From positions 1 through 64,000 of the forward strand of contig CAZMLC010000003.1 in the NCBI GenBank assembly GCA_964567125.1: a DNA stretch of 64,000 bases, given 5' to 3'. A program made the position numbers and the translations under genes. This document shows positions 61,901-64,000 of this stretch, one piece after another. The number at the start of each line of letters is the position of its first letter. Position 1 is the first letter of the stretch. Source of the DNA: CAZMLC01 sp964567125 (lineage in GTDB: Bacteria > Verrucomicrobiota > Kiritimatiellia > RFP12 > UBA1067). The notes beneath the pieces are model-generated. The model saw nothing but the letters and a program-made list of their open reading frames with translations, was not told where the DNA came from and searched no databases.

Positions 61901-63049
61901 GTGGCGCAGAAATTGGCGAACGTTCAGGTTACTGGGAATGGTTCGATCGTCAATGGATCGTTGACCTGCAAGCAGATGAGTTTAACTACGGGAAGCGCGC
62001 TGAGTGTCGGAAGCGCTGTACGTGTGGACCAGACGATCCAACTGGCATCGGGGGTTCTGCGCATTCCCGCTCTCCAACCTGGATTGCTTGAGGGGTCTGT
62101 AGCCACTAATTTCAATACATGGGATAGCATCACGACGAACAGTCTGGTTCAGTTGACCACGCGCATGGCCAACACCAATACGAAACCACCGTGGTCGGAT
62201 AACATCACCTACGTCTACGTGGGATACCTGTGGAATCGTGCAACAACCAACGTGACCTGGACGTTCGCTGAAAACTCCGATGACAACGCCATGCTCAAAA
62301 TCGATGGCGTGACAATCTTCAATGATGGCGGCTGGTCAACACCGACTAAGGCGAATGTCACGCTGACACCCGGGCCTCACATCTTTGAAGCGCGCTTCGG
62401 CAACGGTGGCGGCGGAGCTGGCGTCGTGGATGGAAACGGCTCAAATTCGCAGAGCTGGTGGAAGACGACCGCGTTCGGCTTCGGTGTTGACTATCAGGGC
62501 CGTAACGAAACGAATATCGCGAACTATGTCGCGCTGGTTGATCCTGGCGATGGCAGTCTATTAACGCGCGATCTGGTGAATGGCAGCATGACCAACCGTT
62601 TGGATGCGGCGACATCGATTGAGTTGGGTGCAACCGCAGTTCTGGATTTGGGAACCAACAGTTATAGCCAGACGCTTGCCAATCTGAGCGGCTCAGGTCT
62701 AGTTTCTAACGGACTTCTTGCGGTGACGAACTTTATTGATCCAGGTGGAACCAATGTCATCGGCACGCTGACCGTCGCGAACAGCAGCGGACTGGCGGGC
62801 ACGCTGCGTATCGACGTGATACACGATGGCGAAACCGCGCTCTGCGATACGCTTGCGGTCAGGGGTAATCTGGACATCTCCGCACTTCATCTGACGATCG
62901 CGAATCCCGGCCAGTTGAATCCGAATAAACTGTATACGGTCATGACCGTTTCAGGTACGCGTACCGGGCAATTCGCATCAATCTCCTTGCCCGATCCGCG
63001 CTGGCGCGTGATCTATCGCAGCGATGGTTCAGTGGTGCTGATCTATGCG
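58991..63049 (+). CDS. Giant secreted protein with autotransporter-associated beta-strand repeats, 3' end in a gap
   Basis: At least 1353 codons. The signal peptide ends near LLHAASG, and ASGTWNGTESVLWTNSMNWS opens the typical repeat head. Beta-strand repeats run throughout (VAKSGSGTWFLTASNTYSGATVVNAGTLIL; GLTKLGSGTLILNATNTYTAATLISNGTVRLG). A PA14-like unit lies near the end (about 1035-1180), followed by the usual C-terminal stretch GTLTVANSSGLAGTLRIDV, IANPGQLNPNKLYTVM and RWRVIYRSDGSVVLIYA. Two gaps affect it: 60667-60766 inside and 63050 at the very end; the stop is probably within a few codons of 63049. AAGGAG lies 8 nt before the ATG, 37 bp after the DUF5703 gene. Confidence 0.8.
60667..60766. 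other. Assembly gap, 100 N
   Basis: Exactly 100 unknown bases inside the beta-strand repeat gene. Sensible sequence resumes in the same coordinate frame, but the true length is unknown. Confidence 0.98.
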
Positions 63050-63149
63050 NNNNNNNNNNNNNNNNNNNNNNNNNNNNNNNNNNNNNNNNNNNNNNNNNNN
63101 NNNNNNNNNNNNNNNNNNNNNNNNNNNNNNNNNNNNNNNNNNNNNNNNN
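63050..63149. other. Assembly gap, 100 N
   Basis: Exactly 100 unknown bases hiding both the 3' end of the beta-strand repeat gene (plus) and the 3' end of the esterase gene (minus). Confidence 0.98.
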
Positions 63150-63607
63150 GGATCGACCTGCTCGCGCGTTTCGCGCGTTGCCAGACAGGCCACCAGATGT
63201 CCGCCCGCGGAGTGTCCAATCGCGCCGATGCGCTGCGGATCGATGTTGTAGGACGCGGCATGTGCACGTATCCATCGCACAGCGCGCTGTACATCATCCA
63301 GCTGCGCGGGCCAGTGATTTTTTCCGTTCTTGACCAGACGGTAATTGATCGTAACGGTTACATAACCCTGCTGGGTCATGTTCGCCGCAGCACCCCCGAA
63401 GGACTCCTTGCTGCCGGCCGACCAGCCGCCTCCATGCACAAAAATCAACGCCGGACGCAGGCCGGTCGCCGCTACCGGCTGATAGATATCCAGCAACAGC
63501 TTTTGTCCATCGGCAACACCATAGATCACATTGCGTTCCGTCTTGACCGGCGAACATGCGGTGCAGAATGCTATCATCAAACTTGTCAGGATCAGGCCAT
63601 TTTTCAT
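63150..63607 (-). CDS. Alpha/beta-hydrolase lipoprotein, C-terminus lost in a gap
   Basis: About 152 residues remain. The signal sequence MKNGLILTSLMIAFCTACSP ends in lipobox CTAC. Esterase features: IFVHGGGWSAGSKESFGG (oxyanion hole), VTVTINYRLVKNGK, and nucleophile elbow GAIGHSAGGHLVACLA. The acid and histidine of the triad lie in or beyond the gap. It resembles acetyl-xylan and other carbohydrate esterases of the BD-FAE/lipase type, fitting a glycan-degrading envelope proteome. It is convergent with the beta-strand repeat gene. Confidence 0.85.
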
Positions 63608-63687
63608 GCAGGTAGTGTAGTGCGTTGCTCCGCGAATTGCAATTGCATCCCTCTACAAAACGTGTACACTGGAAAAACTGTTTTAAT

Positions 63688-63714
63688 CTGTGGCAGCCCT
63701 CACGCCTGCCACAG
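63688..63714. repeat. Dispersed palindrome copy, longest version
   Basis: CTGTGGCAG (63688-63696) and CTGCCACAG (63706-63714) form a perfect 9-bp inverted repeat with a 9-nt centre. The 21-base core equals, in reverse complement, the copy inside larC at 7625. It lies just beyond the stop codon of the last gene, between two minus-strand genes. Confidence 0.72.
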
Positions 63715-63715
63715 C

Positions 63716-64000
63716 TCAGCGGACGCGTCGCGTCAGCATGATCAGCGTGAGTCCCAGCGCGGCAGTGATCGGACCTTCCGTAATCTGCCAGAAGCGCGGT
63801 AACGGCGCGTGGATATCCGTGCCCAGCAGAAAGAGGCTGAGCGCCAGAAACGCGTACCCGATCCCGTGAATCAGCGCACGATAGCGTTCGATATCGAAGG
63901 AGAGCGTCCAGAGGAGCGCGCCCAGCAGCGCGTAGGCAAACGAGGTCGAGCGCGCCAGATACTCAACGATCGGTCCAACAGGCAAGGGGCCCATGCCCAG
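63716..64000 (-). CDS. Membrane protein of unknown function, N-terminus outside the window
   Basis: The frame stays open to the window edge (LGMGPLPVGPIVEYLARSTS), so the true start is probably beyond 64000. About 94 residues are visible with three hydrophobic segments (FAYALLGALLWTLSF, GIGYAFLALSLFLLGT, GPITAALGLTLIML). I recall small membrane proteins with an EYLARS segment in PVC bacteria, but no function is known to me. Confidence 0.6.
   Translation of the reverse strand: MGMGPLPVGPIVEYLARSTSFAYALLGALLWTLSFDIERYRALIHGIGYAFLALSLFLLGTDIHAPLPRFWQITEGPITAALGLTLIMLTRRVR

Noticed and set aside
63150..63802. Apparent continuation of the beta-strand repeat protein beyond the third gap
   Set aside because: The plus-strand translation there is the antisense of the esterase lipoprotein and shows no repeat-protein character. 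The repeat protein must end within the gap.
1..64000. CRISPR arrays, tRNA or rRNA genes, insertion sequences, prophage
   Set aside because: No spaced direct repeats, no rRNA-like sequence, no recognisable tRNA and no transposase, integrase or phage genes were seen. Short or diverged tRNAs could still be missed by eye.

Overview
The window looks like one scaffold from a Gram-negative, carbohydrate-degrading bacterium of the PVC superphylum, most likely Verrucomicrobiota/Kiritimatiellota. This is inferred from gene content: giant secreted proteins with autotransporter-associated beta-strand repeats, DUF1080 and DUF5703 proteins, many lipoprotein glycosidases, RNase HIII, and Fkp-type fucose salvage. 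No rRNA, tRNA, CRISPR array, phage or transposase was recognised. Three runs of exactly 100 N (58134-58233, 60667-60766, 63050-63149) mark assembly gaps of unknown true size.

Layout. 1-2.2 kb, minus strand: start of the division/cell-wall cluster (mraZ, rsmH, ftsL, ftsI cut by the window edge). 2.3-5.6 kb: a large secreted protein. 5.9-6.7 kb: a radical SAM protein on plus, meeting the minus-strand purM-hom-lysC-cimA-larC run (6.7-13.4 kb) stop to stop. 13.5-14.9 kb: a membrane-anchored coiled-coil protein and a tiny lipoprotein. 15.1-17.1 kb: two secreted carbohydrate-related proteins on plus. 17.1-27.6 kb: an eight-gene minus-strand operon, GH31-fucP-fucU-fkp-dctP-dctQ-dctM-usp, combining glycan cleavage, fucose import, mutarotation, activation to GDP-fucose, and a TRAP carrier. 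27.7-31.5 kb, plus: esterase, ArsD-like protein, PQQ-type propeller, and an ECF sigma factor with a membrane partner. 31.5-36.4 kb, minus: yejB-yejE-DUF493-ABC ATPase-nadD-rsfS. 36.4-44.6 kb: an elaborate regulatory region with tandem operators, a promoter and a leader hairpin, ahead of two giant secreted proteins. 44.7-49.8 kb: a secreted squalene-cyclase-like repeat protein divergent from a MacB-type ABC exporter. 49.8-54.1 kb, minus: a TIM-barrel lipoprotein and a GH3 beta-glucosidase. 54.3-63.0 kb, plus: a small conserved-looking protein, a WalJ-like hydrolase, RNase HIII, a DUF5703 glycosidase lipoprotein and a beta-strand repeat protein. 63.1-64 kb, minus: a truncated esterase lipoprotein and a truncated membrane protein.

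The most interesting signals are: (1) a dispersed palindrome with arms GTGGCAG/CTGCCAC, found between genes and inside coding sequences, with a 21-base core identical in larC and at 63.69 kb; (2) the fucose salvage operon with a built-in TRAP carrier; (3) a shared very short C-terminal tail (G-S-I-hydrophobic-K/R) on otherwise unrelated giant secreted proteins; (4) two 22-bp operators 41 bp apart upstream of the 36.75 kb gene; (5) intergenic tracts with 7-8 nt periodicity. Functions come from reading motifs by eye; no database search was run.
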